Part shown: positions 53,278 through 64,000 of the stretch, piece by piece
How the letters are laid out: each line of letters opens with the position of its first letter
How positions within the stretch are numbered: the stretch's first letter is position 1
Assembly (NCBI RefSeq): GCF_000499845.2
Contig: NW_027174117.1
Coordinates: 81,126-145,125, forward strand
Length of the DNA: 64,000 bases
Direction: 5' to 3'
From: Phaseolus vulgaris
Taxonomy: Eukaryota > Streptophyta > Magnoliopsida > Fabales > Fabaceae
Position numbers and translations under genes: made by a program
The notes under the pieces: generated by a model
The model's database searches: none
What the model saw: the letters and a program-made list of their open reading frames with translations, nothing else
Told to the model about the DNA's origin: nothing

Positions 53278-55840
53278 TCAAGGAGTAGGAGGCCTAAGTT
53301 TTCCATCTACCACTGAGTGATGAATGCTGAATTGTGAAAGGTCCAGTTCTGGGAGGACGCAGCGGACTTGCTCGAGCGCCAGCTCGAATCCATCAATGAG
53401 GGAATCAGCGCCCACGTTCATCAAGTCCTCTTTCTCCGCCTCCAGACTTCGCCTCGAAGCCTCTGCAGCATCCCTCTGCGTGGTGAGGGCAGCAAGGGAG
53501 GAGGCAGCTTCAGACAGCTTGCCCACTGCCTCCTCAAGCTTCCTTTCAGCAGCAGCAGTTGCCTCTTTGGCGGCCTTGAGCATCTCCACCCGCTGAGAAT
53601 CCTGTTGACGTAGGGAGGCGTTCTCAGCCTGTAATTCCTCCACCATCTGACTCCGTTCGCGCAAGGAAGAATTCTCAGCCTGTAGCTCTACCACCTTGCA
53701 GTCCAGAGGACCAACAGTCTGCCCCATCAAGATCTCCATCTTGATGGTCTCCTGGACCTGCATCAAATACTCCTTCCTGGCCTTCTCCACCATGCCTCGC
53801 ATCAGCTCAACAAACCCCTGAGCGGCTTCAAGGTCACTTTGCAGCGACTCCTTGTCGTGCTCAAGTTCCTTCACCCTTTTCTCCAGGGCTTTCTGCTTGC
53901 GATGCTGGGTGGAGAATTCCAGCGAGAGCACCACCTGCTTGGCAAGGTGTGCATCTATCTCCTCCCCGCTCCAGTTGACGAGCTCCCCGTTGCTGATGTG
54001 CTGTCGCACCATGGAGATAACTCTGCTGAAGTTCTCATGGTTGGCCCCAGTGTTGCTCGGGCGCGAGCCGGACCCACCATGTTCAGCATTTGCGGTGGAG
54101 ATTGGTAGTGCAGGCGGGGCACACTCGTTTTGAGCAGAAGCACCCCCAGCAGGGTGAGCGGATGAACCAGGTGATTGGCCTGCTGGGGGGGAAGTTGGCG
54201 GTTGAGAGACTGGGGGCGATTGTTGGCAAGGAGAAGGTGGGCATGCGGGCTCTGGGGCAGGTCGAGTAGAGGGAGGGGGAGGTGGTGAACCTTCCTCTAC
54301 CTCCACCACCTCGATCTCTCCAGGCTGGAGAGACGAGACCCCCTCGACCACTGGCTTCTTCCTCTGACGGTGAATGAGGAGGGAGCCAGAGCTTTCCTCT
54401 TCCACTGAGGCAGCAGCAGCAGCAGGTACAAGTGAAGAAGCCTTCACCAGTCTTTTCCTTTTCTTCCCTGGCTCGGGGCCTTCGGCTGGCGCGACCGAGA
54501 GTGGAGGGGCTTCAATTGGCTCAGTGGTGGAAGAGGAGGAGCCAGTCCCTTTGGTCGCTCGGCGTTTAGCAAGCTCTAACACCGCCAACCTCCTATCTTT
54601 CCCTGACATTGAATCTGCATAGGCAAGAAAGAGGAAAATTAGACAGCTAAGAGACGCAAGCAAGGTGAAAAGTATAAGAGCATGCATGAGGAGGTATAAA
54701 TGTCCTAAGGGGCGGCAGAGAAAGAACTACCTATATATTTCTTCAGAGAAACCACATCAAACTCATCCTTGATGAGGCGAGCGGAGTCAAACTTAGCCCC
54801 CAGGAGCAGCCCACACAGCTCGCGCTCGTAGGGGGCCATGGTCTCGAGGTCCTTGGGTTTTTTAAATTCAACTTGGGGAACCCAGTAGAGGGGGTACCCC
54901 TCGAGCAGATGAGGGCTTTGTGGGTGGCGGATATCATGTAAAATCTGCCCTTCCAGTCTTTGAAGGACTACTGGTACAGGCCCAGAAGCACCCGTCCAGC
55001 AACCCCGTTCAGGCTGACCCAAAACCTATCCCCTGGTTTCTTCGCCTCAAAGAAGTAAAGGAAAACCTCCACCGAGGCGTTGTGCCCAAAGTGGTTGCAC
55101 AGGATCTGAAACGCCCGGATGAAGGCCCAGGCGTTGGGGTGGAGTTGGCAGGGTGCGACGTTCAACTCCATCATTAGCTCTTTCTCAAAGAAGGTGAAGG
55201 GGAGTCGCAGCTTCAACCTTTTGAAGATCGCGGAGTAAACAAAACGAAGGGCACCCCATTGGTGGCCCTGTCGTCAGCGCAAATGGGCATCCCTCGGGGA
55301 GGGATGCGGACTCGGATGTGGAAGTCGTTTTCCCTGTCTATGGAACACGAGGGTTCGTCCGGGTTGTGGCTCAGGAGTGAGTTAAGATGGTCCTGGGGTA
55401 GCAAGATGGACGTTTCAGATAGCAACGCCAGAGGGGCCCAGTCATAGACCTTGGCGTTGTCATGAAATGAGGTGACAACGGGCGGTGGCGAAGCTGGTGC
55501 ACTCGCGGAGGGCTGTGCACCAGAAGAGGAGGCAATGACACGAGCGGTCTGCTTCAAGCGAGCCATCGAGAGATAGCTGCAATGGAAGAAAACGAAGGGT
55601 CAGAAATAGAAAGGGAGAGAGTGATGGATGGTTCGGTGAAAAACAGAGAGAGGAAATGAGAAAGAAATGCCCAGGTAAAGGAGAAAGAAGGGGAGGCAGA
55701 AGTCGAGGCGGAAGCACGAGAAAAACCCTAGCGCGGGTTGAGAAGAAGAAAAACAGGGAAGATGGATGCATGATAACTAGAATGATAAATGCAATCGGTA
55801 AAGATGACCAAAAAGGGGCCAGGGAAAAGAAAAACCATAC
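53278..55840 (-). pseudogene. F antisense spliced gene, first coding exon destroyed
   Basis: Read leftwards: a 5'-UTR intron at 55840-55577 (CAAAG|GTATGG ... CATTGCAG), ATG at 55566, exon 2 to 54731, a 116-bp intron at 54730-54615 (ATATAG|GTAG ... CTATGCAG|ATTC), exon 3 from 54614, and a stop at 53278. Exon 3 is open: basic KKRKRLVK, proline-rich linkers, a coiled coil and the tail ELDLSQFS...VVDGK. Exon 2 is not. Compared with A1 it has a 1-nt loss near 55241, a stop codon in place of glutamine near 54969 and another 1-nt loss near 54925. The donor, acceptor and intron length match A1 exactly (116 bp). So F keeps an intact gag-pol beside a dead antisense gene. Confidence 0.72.
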
Positions 55841-56140
55841 CTTTGAATGATCGTAAGAGATTAGGATCACAGAGAGTCTGGGAGTCAAATGAAGAAGATG
55901 AAGGAACAGTGGAAGGGCGCGCCAATTTGAATGAAAGAAGCGCTAGCGACGCACAACGCTGGCCGTCGATGGCGCCACGTGTCGCGAGATGAAGAGAGGG
56001 AGTCCAAACGTTAAAGAAGCAGCACGTGAGGTGGCACGTGAGGTGGCACGTGAGGCGGCCCCACTTGCCACGTGGACTGAAGGCACGACCACTTAGTCTC
56101 TTCGCCGAGAACGAGTTCTCGACTCGAGACTGGGGGCTTG
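55841..56140 (-). promoter_or_regulatory. Putative promoter of the F antisense gene with tandem G-boxes
   Basis: Three CACGTG boxes 12 bp apart (56023-56028, 56035-56040, 56047-56052) are followed by CCACGTGG near 56067, and a further CCACGTGTCGC lies near 55976. The right end (CTGGGGGCTTG) is the polypurine tract. G-boxes bind plant bZIP and bHLH factors; use as an antisense promoter is inferred. Confidence 0.45.
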
Positions 56141-57342
56141 TGATCCGATCGGTCATCGGTAGTCGATGACGTCAGCATCAGAGAACCACGTGGACCACTC
56201 GCAGGGTGACACGTGGACCAGGTGGCAGAGAGGTCGGGGGACGATCGCCAAGAGAGGTGATCGGTGGTCAGTAATCAAGTTACCACCGACAGATCAGGCG
56301 GCAGAGAGGTCGGGGGATAGATCACCCAGAATGGTGATCGGTGGTCAGTAGCCAAGTGACCACCAGCAGACCAGTTCCCAGACTCGCGCCTGGAGGCAGA
56401 GCGCGATAAGCGAATAAACACTGATCAGTCATCGGGTGTATTGTCATCGGGGTCTCGTGTTACACGCAGTTAAACTGGGACTAAGGTTCCCAGCGAGAGC
56501 GTTACGCATGGACCTCGCATGAGCACACCTCAAGGAATCATGCACGAGAGTGGCCTGAGGGAACTAGTAAGCCAGTCGGTGATTGGTGATTCCCTCAACC
56601 CATTACGTGCGTGTCACCCTGAAGGGTAAGTCGCCTACGCAGAGAGTAACGTTTGGTGAGTGCGCCTAGACCAGCCACACCCGACGTTCTCCTAAGAGTA
56701 TGCAATTTACCCAGATAAGAGAAGCATCCTAAGTTACTCCGCGAGGGCGTAACTTAGGCAGACAAAAAGAGGCGCTAGAGCCCTTCCAGTAAGTGACACG
56801 TGTGTGGTTAGATGTGAGTTGTAGGCCTCCACGTGTCATCATGTGAGAGGGGTGCGGTCCAGACAAAAGAGCACTCCGTACCGCTAAAGGTACAGACAGG
56901 CGCAGCCAAGCGCAGACATGCGCAGACTCTCACGCTCCCCATTGCTGATTCTGAAGGTACGCTTTCTCTGAAAAGCATGACAGGGTTCTGACACATGCCA
57001 GAAAAGCATAACAGAATTCTGTTATGCCCAGAAGCAGGGAAAGAGAGATAAAAGGCAGAATCAGAGTGAGAGTGAGGGGGAGAAAAAAGATAGACAAAAA
57101 ACAGAGTGCAAGTTTTTCTCACACACATTACTAGTTTCCAGTTTCTGGTGGTTCTGTTGAACTAACTTGATCGTCGGAGTGCAAACGGCCGCTAGAGGCG
57201 CCGTCTGTGTATTTTGCAGGTCACATTTTGAAGACATCTGAGAGAAAGTTCAGAAGGTGATTCTTCAGGAGACGCAGTCGCGAAGACAGGGCAGAGAGTG
57301 TTACGAAGCGATTCACCCACGTTCAAGTTGCCGGCAGGATCA
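56141..57342 (+). repeat. F 3' LTR, also 5' LTR of a truncated second copy
   Basis: 1,202 bp, with seven differences from 45431-46632 by eye. It is followed by a primer-binding site (57345-57362) instead of a target duplication. Confidence 0.92.
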
Positions 57343-57766
57343 TTTGGCGCCCACCGTGGGGCCCGAGTGAATCGTTGTCCCATATATACCACAGTTTTAA
57401 AGCTCACCAGAGTTTGATCAGTTTCTTTGATAGAGAAGATGCCTAGAAACAGACAACCATCACCTGCGCCATCCGCTGACGAAGGAGCTGTGACAATGGC
57501 GCAGGTCCTGGAAATGGTGCGCACGCTGCAGGATAACGCTGCAGCGTCGAAAGTTGAACAAGAAAGGATGCAGACGGAGTTGGCTGCGTCGCAAAGCAGG
57601 AACGACGAGCTGAATCGTGTCAACGAAGAGTTGAGAAGGACGCTGCAGGCGCAGAGGGAGCACGTTGTTGACGAAAGGGCGTCTAGGCAGCCCTCACCTC
57701 CAAGGGCATTTCCCATGCCATTCTCCCCTGAGATCATGGGAACCATGGTGCCTCCCAACCTGGTGG
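57343..57766 (+). pseudogene. gag: Truncated second copy: leader and 5' part of gag (F2)
   Basis: It repeats 46633-47056 with very few changes (for example an intact primer-binding site, and asparagine where F has aspartate near gag residue 66). The gag start is at 57439. Gag ends after the VPPNLV block at 57766, where satellite DNA begins. TGG at 57764-57766 fits both gag and satellite, a possible microhomology at the join. Confidence 0.88.
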
Positions 57767-60700
57767 CTTTTTTTTGCCTTCGTGGAAAAATTGGTGAATA
57801 AGTGAAGTAATGGTTTTAGAGCAGTCTTGGTGAGGAATTGTTACAAAAGCATCCAAAATGAGGTGTCAAAAGTTTGTTTGCAAAAGGAATTGATCTTGGT
57901 TGGGTTTTGGCTTAGCCAAGTTGGGTGGATTGGCTTTTTGTGCCTTGGTAGCAAAATGGGTGCATAACTGAAGTCATGGTTTTTCAGCAATCTTGGTGGG
58001 GAATCGTCACAAATGTATGCAAAATGAGGTGTGAAAGGTTTGGTTGCAAAAGGAATTGATCTTGATTGGGTTTTGGCTTAGCCAAGTTGGGTGGATTGGC
58101 TTTTTGTGCCTTGGTAGAAAAATTCGTCAATAAGTGACGTAATGGTTTTTTAGCAGTCTTGGTGAGGAACTGTCACAAATGCATCCAAAATGAGGTGTGA
58201 AAAGTTTGGTTGCAAAAGGAATTGATCTTGGTTGGGTTTTGGCTTAGCCAAGTTGGGTGGATTGGCGTTTTATACCATGGTGGAAAAATTGGTGAATAAG
58301 TGAAGTAATTGTTTTTGAGCAGCCTTGGTGAGGAATTGTCAATAATGCATCCCAAATGAGGTGTCAAAATTTGGTTGCAAAAGGAATTGATCTTGGTTGA
58401 GTTTTGGCTTAGCCAAGTTGGGTGGATTGGCTTTTTGTGCCTTGGTAGCAAAATGGGTGCATAAGTGAAGTCATGGTTTTTGAGCAATCTTGCTGGGGAA
58501 TCGTTACAAATGTATGCAAAATGAGGTGTGAAATGTTTGGTTGCAAAAGGAATTGATCTTTGTTGGGTTTTGGGTTAGCCAAGTTGGGTGGATTGGCTTT
58601 TTGTGCCTTGGTAGCAAAATTGGTGAATAAGTGAAGTCATGGTTTTTTAGCAATCCTAGTTGGGAATTGTCTCAAATGCATCCGAAATGAGGTGTGAAAA
58701 GTTTGGTTGCAAAAGGAATAGATCTTGGTTGGGTTTTGGCTTAGCCAAGTTGGGTGGATTGGCTTTTTTTGCCTTGGATACAAAATTGGTGAATAAGTGA
58801 AGTCATGGTTTTTTAGCAATCTTGGTGGGGAATTGTGACAAATGTATGCAAAATCAGGTGTGAAAAGTTTGGTTGCAAAAGGAATTGATTTTGGTTGGGT
58901 TTTCGCTTAGCCAAGTTGGGTGGATTGGCTTTTTTTCCTTGGGAGCAACATTGTTGAATAAGTGAAGTAATGTTTATTTAGCAACCTTGGTTGGGAATTT
59001 TCAGAAATGCATCCAAAATGAAGTGTCAGAAGTTTGGCTGCAAAAGGAATTTATCTTGGTTGGGTTTTGACTTAGCCTAGTTGGGTGGATTGGCTTACTG
59101 TGCCTTGGTAGCAAAATTGGAGAAAAAGTTAAGTCATGGTTTTCGAGCAATCTTGGTGGGGAATTGTCACAAATGCATCCAAAATGAGGTGTGACAAGTT
59201 TGGCTGCAAAAGGAATTGATCTTGGTTGGGTTTTGACTTTGCCAAATTGGGTGGATTGGCTTTTATGCCTTAGAAGCAAAATTGGTGAGTAACTGAAGTC
59301 ATGGTTTTTGAGCAATCTTTTTGGGGAATTGTCATAAATACATCTAAAATGAGGTGTCAAAAGTTTGGTTGAAAAAGGAATTGATCTTGGTTGGCTTTTG
59401 GCTTAGCCAAGTTGTGTGGATTGGCTTTTTTTGCCTTGGTAGCAAAATTTTTGAATAAGTGAAGTCATGGTTTTTGAGCAATCTTGGTGGGGAATTGTCA
59501 CAAATGCATCAGAAATGAGGTGTCAAAAAGAATTGATCTTGGTTGGGTTTTGACTTAGCCAAGTTGGGTGGATTGGCTTATTGTGGCTTGGTAGCAAAAT
59601 TGGAGAAAAAGTGAAGTCATGGTTTCGAGCAATCTTGGTGGGGAATTGTCACAAATATATACAAAATGAAGTGTTAAAAGTTTTGTTGCAGAAGGAATTG
59701 ATCTTGGTTGGTTTTGGCTTAGCCAAGTTGGGTGGATTCGCTTTTTATGCCTTGGTAGCAAAATTGGTGAATAAGTGAAGTCATGGTTTTTGAGAAATCT
59801 TGGTGGGCAATAATCACAAATATATGCAAAATGAGGTGTGAAAAGTTTGGTTGGAAAAGGAAATTATCTTGGTTAGGTTTTGGCTTAGCCAAGTTGGGTG
59901 GATTGGCTTTTTGTGCCTTGGTAGCAAAATTGGTGAATAAGTGAAGTCATGGTTTTTGAGCAATCTTGGAGGGGAACTGTCAGAAATGTATGCAAAATGA
60001 GGTGTGTAATGTTTGCTTGCAAAAGAAATTGATCTTGGTTGGGTTTTGACTTATCCATGTTTGATCGCTTGGGCTAGTTTTTGTGTCTTGGTAGCAAAAT
60101 TTGTGAAAAAGTGAAGTCATGGTTTTTGAGCAATCTTGGTGGGGAATAGTCAGAAATGCATTCAAAATGAGGTTTGAAAAGTTTGGTAGCAAAAGGAATT
60201 GATCTTGGTTGGGTTTTGCCTTAGCCAAGTATGGTGGATTGGCCTTTTGTCATGGTTTTTTAGCAATCTTGGTGGGCAAATGTCACAAATGTATGCAAAA
60301 TGAGGTCTGAAAAGTTTCGTTGCAAAAGGAATTGATCTTGGTTGGGATTGGCTTAGCCAAGTAGGGTGGATTGGCTTTTTGTTCCTTGGTAGCAAAAATG
60401 GTGAATAAGTGAAAACATGGTTTTTGAGCAATCTTGGTGGGGGATTTTCACTAATGTATGCAAAATGAGTTGTGAAAACTTTGGTTGCAAGAGAAATTGA
60501 TCTTGGTTGGGTTTTTGCTTAACCAAGTGTGGTCGCTTAGCCTAATTTTTGTGTCTCGGTAGCAAAATGGTGAAAGGTGAGGTCCTGGTTTTTTAGCAAT
60601 CTTGGTGGGAAAGTGTCATAAATGTATGCAAAATAAAGTGTGAAAAGTTTGGTTGCAAAAGGAATTTATCTTGGTTGGGTTTTGACTTAGCCAAGTTGGG

Positions 60701-63700
60701 TGGATTGGCTTTTTGTGTCTTGGTAGCAAAATTGGTGAAAAAGTGAAGTCCTGGGTTTTGAGCAATCTTGGTGGGGAATTGTCACAAATGCATCCAAAAT
60801 GACGTGTCAAAAGTTTGGTTGCAAAAGGAATTGATCTTGGTTGGGTTTAGGCTTAGCCAAGTTGGGTGGATTGCCTTTTTGTGGCTTGGTAGCAAAATTG
60901 GTGAAAAAGTGAAGTCATGGTTTTTGAGTAATCTTGGTGGGGAATTGTCACAAATGCATCCAAAATGACGTGTCAAAAGTGTGGTTGCAAAAGAAATTGA
61001 TCTTGGTTGAGTTTTGGCTTAGCCAATTTGGGTGGATTGGCTTTTTGTGCTTTGGTAGAAAAATGGGTGCATAAGTGAAGTCATGGATTCTGAGCAATCT
61101 TGGAGGGGAATTGTCACAAATGTATGCAAAATCAGGTGTGAAAACTTTGGTTGCAAAAGGAATTGATCTTGGTTGGGTTTTGGCTTAGCCAAGTTGGGTG
61201 GATGGCTCTTTTTGCCTTGGTGGAAAATGGTGAATAAGTGAAGTAATGGTTTTTGAGGAGTCTTGGTGAGGAATTGTCACAAATGCATCCAAAATGAGGT
61301 GTCAAAGGTTTGGTTGCAAAAGGAATTGATCTTGGTTGGGTGTTGGCTTAGCCAAGTTGGGTGGATTGCCTTGTTGTGCCTTGGTAGCAAAATGGGTGCA
61401 TAAGTGAAGTCATGGTTTTTGAGCAATCTTGGTGGGGAATCGTCACAAATGTATGCAAAATGAGGTGTGAAAAGTTTGGTTGCAAAAGGAATTGATCTTG
61501 ATTGAGTTTTGCTTAGCCAAGTTGGGTGGATTGGCTTTTTGTGCCTTGGTAGAAAAATTCGTGAATAAGTGAAGTAATGGTTTTTTAGCAATCTTGGTGA
61601 GGAACTGTCACAAATGCATCCAAAATGAGGTGTGAAAAGTTTGGTTGCAAAAAGGAATATCTTGGTTGGGTTTTGGCTTAGCCAAGTTTGGTGGATTGGC
61701 TTTTGTTCCTTGGTAGCAAAATGGGTGCATAAGTGAAGTCATGGTTTCTTAGCAATCTTTGTGGGGAATTGTCACAAATGTATGCAACATCAGGCGTGGA
61801 AAGTTTGGTTGCAAAAGGAACTGATCTTGGTTCGATTCTGGCTTAGCCAAGTTGGGTGGATTGGCGTTTTTGCCTTGGTGGAAAAATTGGTAAATAAGTG
61901 ATGTAATGGTTTTCAGCAGTCTTGGTGAGGAATTGTCACAAATGCATCCAAAATGAGGTGTCAAAAGTTTGGTTACAAAAGGAATTGATCTGGTTGGGTT
62001 TTGGCTTAGCCAAGTTGGGTGGATGCCTTTTTGTGCCTTGTTAGCAAAATGGGTGCATAAGTGAAGTCATGGTTTTTCAGCAATCATGGTCGGGAAATCC
62101 TAACAAATGTATGCAAAATGAGGTGTGAAAACTTTGGTTGCAAAAGGAATTGATCTTGGTAGGGTTTTGGGTTAGCCAGGTTGAGTGGATTGGCTTTTTG
62201 TGCCTTGGTACCAAAATTGGTGAATAAGTGAAGTCATGGTTTTTGAGCAATCCTAGTTGGGAATTGTCTCAAATGCATCCGAAATGAGGTGTGAAAAGTT
62301 TGGTTGCAAAAGGAATAGATCTTCGTTGGGTTTTGGCTTAGCCAAGTCGGGTGGATTGACTTTTTGTGCCTAGATAGCAAAATTAGTGAATAAGTGAAGT
62401 CATGGTTTCTGAGCAATCTTGGTGGGGAATTATCACAAATGTATGCAAAATCAGGTGTCAATAGTTTGGTTGCAAAAGGAATTGATCTTGGTTGGGTTTT
62501 GGGTTAGCCAAGTTGGGTGGATTGACTTTTTTTCCTTGGTAGCAAAATTGTTGAATAAGTGAAGTCATGGTTTTTTAGCAATCTTGGTGGGGAATTGTCA
62601 CAAAATGCATCCAAAATGAGGTGTGAAAATTTGGTTGCAAAAGGAATTTATCTTGGTTGGGTTTTGACTTAACCAAGTTGGGTGGATTGGCTTATTGTGG
62701 CTTGGTATCAAAATTGGAGAAAAAGTGAAGTCATGGTTTTCGAGCAATCTTGGTGGGGAAGTGTCACAAATTTATGCAAAATGAGGTGTGAAAATTTTTT
62801 GTTGCAAAATGAATTGATCTTGTTTGGGTTTTGACTAAGCAAAGTTGGGTGGATTGGCTTTTTATGCCTTGGAAGCAAAATTGGTGAGTAAGTGAAGTCG
62901 TGGTTTTTTCAGCAATCTTTTTGGGGAATTTTTCACAAATTCATCTAAAATGAGGAGTCAAAGTTTGGTTGCAAAATGAATTGATCTTTGTTGGGTTTTG
63001 GCTTAGCCAAGTTAGGTGGATTGGCTTTTTTTGCCTTAGTAGCAAAATTGTTGAATAAGTGAAGTCATGGTTTTTGAACAATCTTGGTGGGGAATTGTCA
63101 CAAGTGCATCCAAAATGAGGTGTCAAAAGTTTGGTTGCAAAAGGAATTTATTGGTTGGGTTTTGACTTAGCCAAGTTGGGTGGATTGGCTTATTGTGGCT
63201 TGGTAGCAAAATTGGAGAAAAAGTGAAGTCATGGTTTTCGAGCAATCTTGGTGGGGAATTGTCACAAATGCATCCAAAATGAGGTGTTAAACGTTTTGTT
63301 GCAAAAGGAATTGATCTTGGTTGGGTTTTGGCATAGCCAAGTTGGGTGGATTGGCTTTTTGTGCCTTGGTAGCAAAATTGGTGAATAAGTGAAGTCATGG
63401 TTTTTGAGCAATCTTGGTGGGGAATTGTCACAAATGCATCCAAAATGAGGTGTCAAAAGTTTGGTTGCAAAAGGAATTTAATCTTGGTTGGGTTTTGACT
63501 TAGCCAAGTTTGCGTGGATTGGCTTATTGTGGCTTGGTATCAAAATTGGAGAAAAAGTGATGTCATGGTTTTCGAGCAATCTTGGTGGGAATTGTCACAA
63601 ATGCATCCAAAATGAGGTGTGAAAATTTTTGTTGCAAAAGGAATTGACCTTGGTTGGGTTTTGGCTTAGCCAAGTTGGGTGGGTTGGCTTTTTGTGCCTT

Positions 63701-64000
63701 GGTAGCAAAATTGGTGAATAAGTGAAGTAATGGTTTTTGAGCAATCTTGGTGGGGAATAATCACAAATATATGCAAAATGAGGTGTGAAAAGTTTGGTTG
63801 CAAAAGGAAGTTATCTCGGTTGGGTATTGGCTTAGCCAATTTGGGTGGATTGGCTTTTTGTGCCTGGGTAGCAAAATTGGTGAATAAGTGAAGTCATGGT
63901 TTTTGAGCAATCCTAGTTGGGAATTGTCTCAAATGCATCCGAAATGAGGTGTGAAAACTTTGGTTGAAAAAGGAATAGATCTTGGTTAGGTTTTGGCTTA
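57767..64000. repeat. Satellite array, about 37 monomers, continuing past the window
   Basis: The same satellite family as at 30741 and 43121: head-to-tail units of about 165-167 bp with point changes, small indels and truncated monomers (for example near 60250). Recognisable variants recur: one with ATCCTAGTTGGGAATTGTCTC at about 44295, 58650, 62250 and 63910; one with GGTGGAAAAATTGG and AGCAGTCTTGGTGAGG; and a rarer one with a (T)GATCGCTTGGGCTAG or GGTCGCTTAGCCTAA block near 60062 and 60530. There is no coding capacity. The short minus-strand ORFs are monomer shadows. Confidence 0.93.

Larger units (their letters stand above)
45431..57342 (+). mobile_element. Tat-lineage Ty3/gypsy element F (intact gag-pol)
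   Basis: An 11.9-kb element of the A family: LTR, primer-binding site, leader, one open gag-pol frame, post-pol motif, 58-bp minisatellite, a damaged antisense gene, purine tract and LTR. The two 1,202-bp LTRs differ at seven sites by eye. Its left side is satellite (GGTGC). Its right LTR is followed by a second leader and gag start instead of a target duplication, so F is part of a tandem LTR-internal-LTR-internal arrangement. Confidence 0.93.

Noticed and set aside
57767..64000. Many minus-strand ORFs of 60-119 codons with a repeated HDFTYSPILLPRHKKPIHPTW-like theme in the satellite
   Set aside because: They are the same monomer translated over and over, shift frame with each 167-bp unit, and start and stop at random points. 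There is no sign of a gene.

Overview
This window is repeat DNA from a plant nuclear genome. It consists of nested and recombined LTR retrotransposons next to, and inside, a tandem satellite with a unit of about 167 bp. I found no ordinary host gene, rRNA or tRNA. The spliced genes, the Tat-type Ty3/gypsy elements with an extra (archaeal-type) RNase H, and the Ty1/copia remains point to a flowering plant. The protein flavour suggests a legume, but that is recollection rather than proof. A satellite with a nucleosome-sized unit, colonised by young elements, suggests a pericentromeric or other heterochromatic block.

Layout. 1-1215 is a decayed minus-strand Tat gag. 1216-27081 is an old plus-strand copia element cut into three pieces (1216-1428, 11808-13284, 26382-27081). 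Its first gap holds a solo-LTR-like insertion (1429-11807, target duplication AAAGA), itself split by Tat element A1 (2359-11685, target duplication GGCCT). Its second gap holds a mosaic LTR 'C' (13285-13959 plus 26164-26381), split by Tat element B (13960-26158, target duplication TTTTT). At 27082 Tat element D begins inside the copia RNase H. D is cut in its gag by a lone A-type LTR (29578-30740) whose other side is satellite. Satellite (30741-31069 and 43121-45430) flanks minus-strand Tat element E (31070-43120). Tat element F (45431-57342) follows, with a second truncated leader plus gag (57343-57766), and satellite runs from there to the end of the window.

How the parts work. F has an uninterrupted gag-protease-RT-RNase H-aRNase H-integrase frame. 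B and E each have one small frameshift in gag-pol, A1 has lost the whole RT, and D is truncated. In A1, B, E and F a second gene lies between pol and the 3' LTR on the opposite strand. I read it as a spliced gene: a 5'-UTR intron, an exon resembling the plant 'putative gypsy type transposon' (Transposase_28) family, a phase-1 intron at the same codon in both element families, and a proline-rich, basic, coiled-coil exon. It is intact only in E. Three junctions lack matching target duplications (the C LTR, the lone A LTR and the right end of F), and E is flanked by a perfect 239-bp duplication instead of 5 bp. These point to recombination, or to assembly errors that long reads could test.
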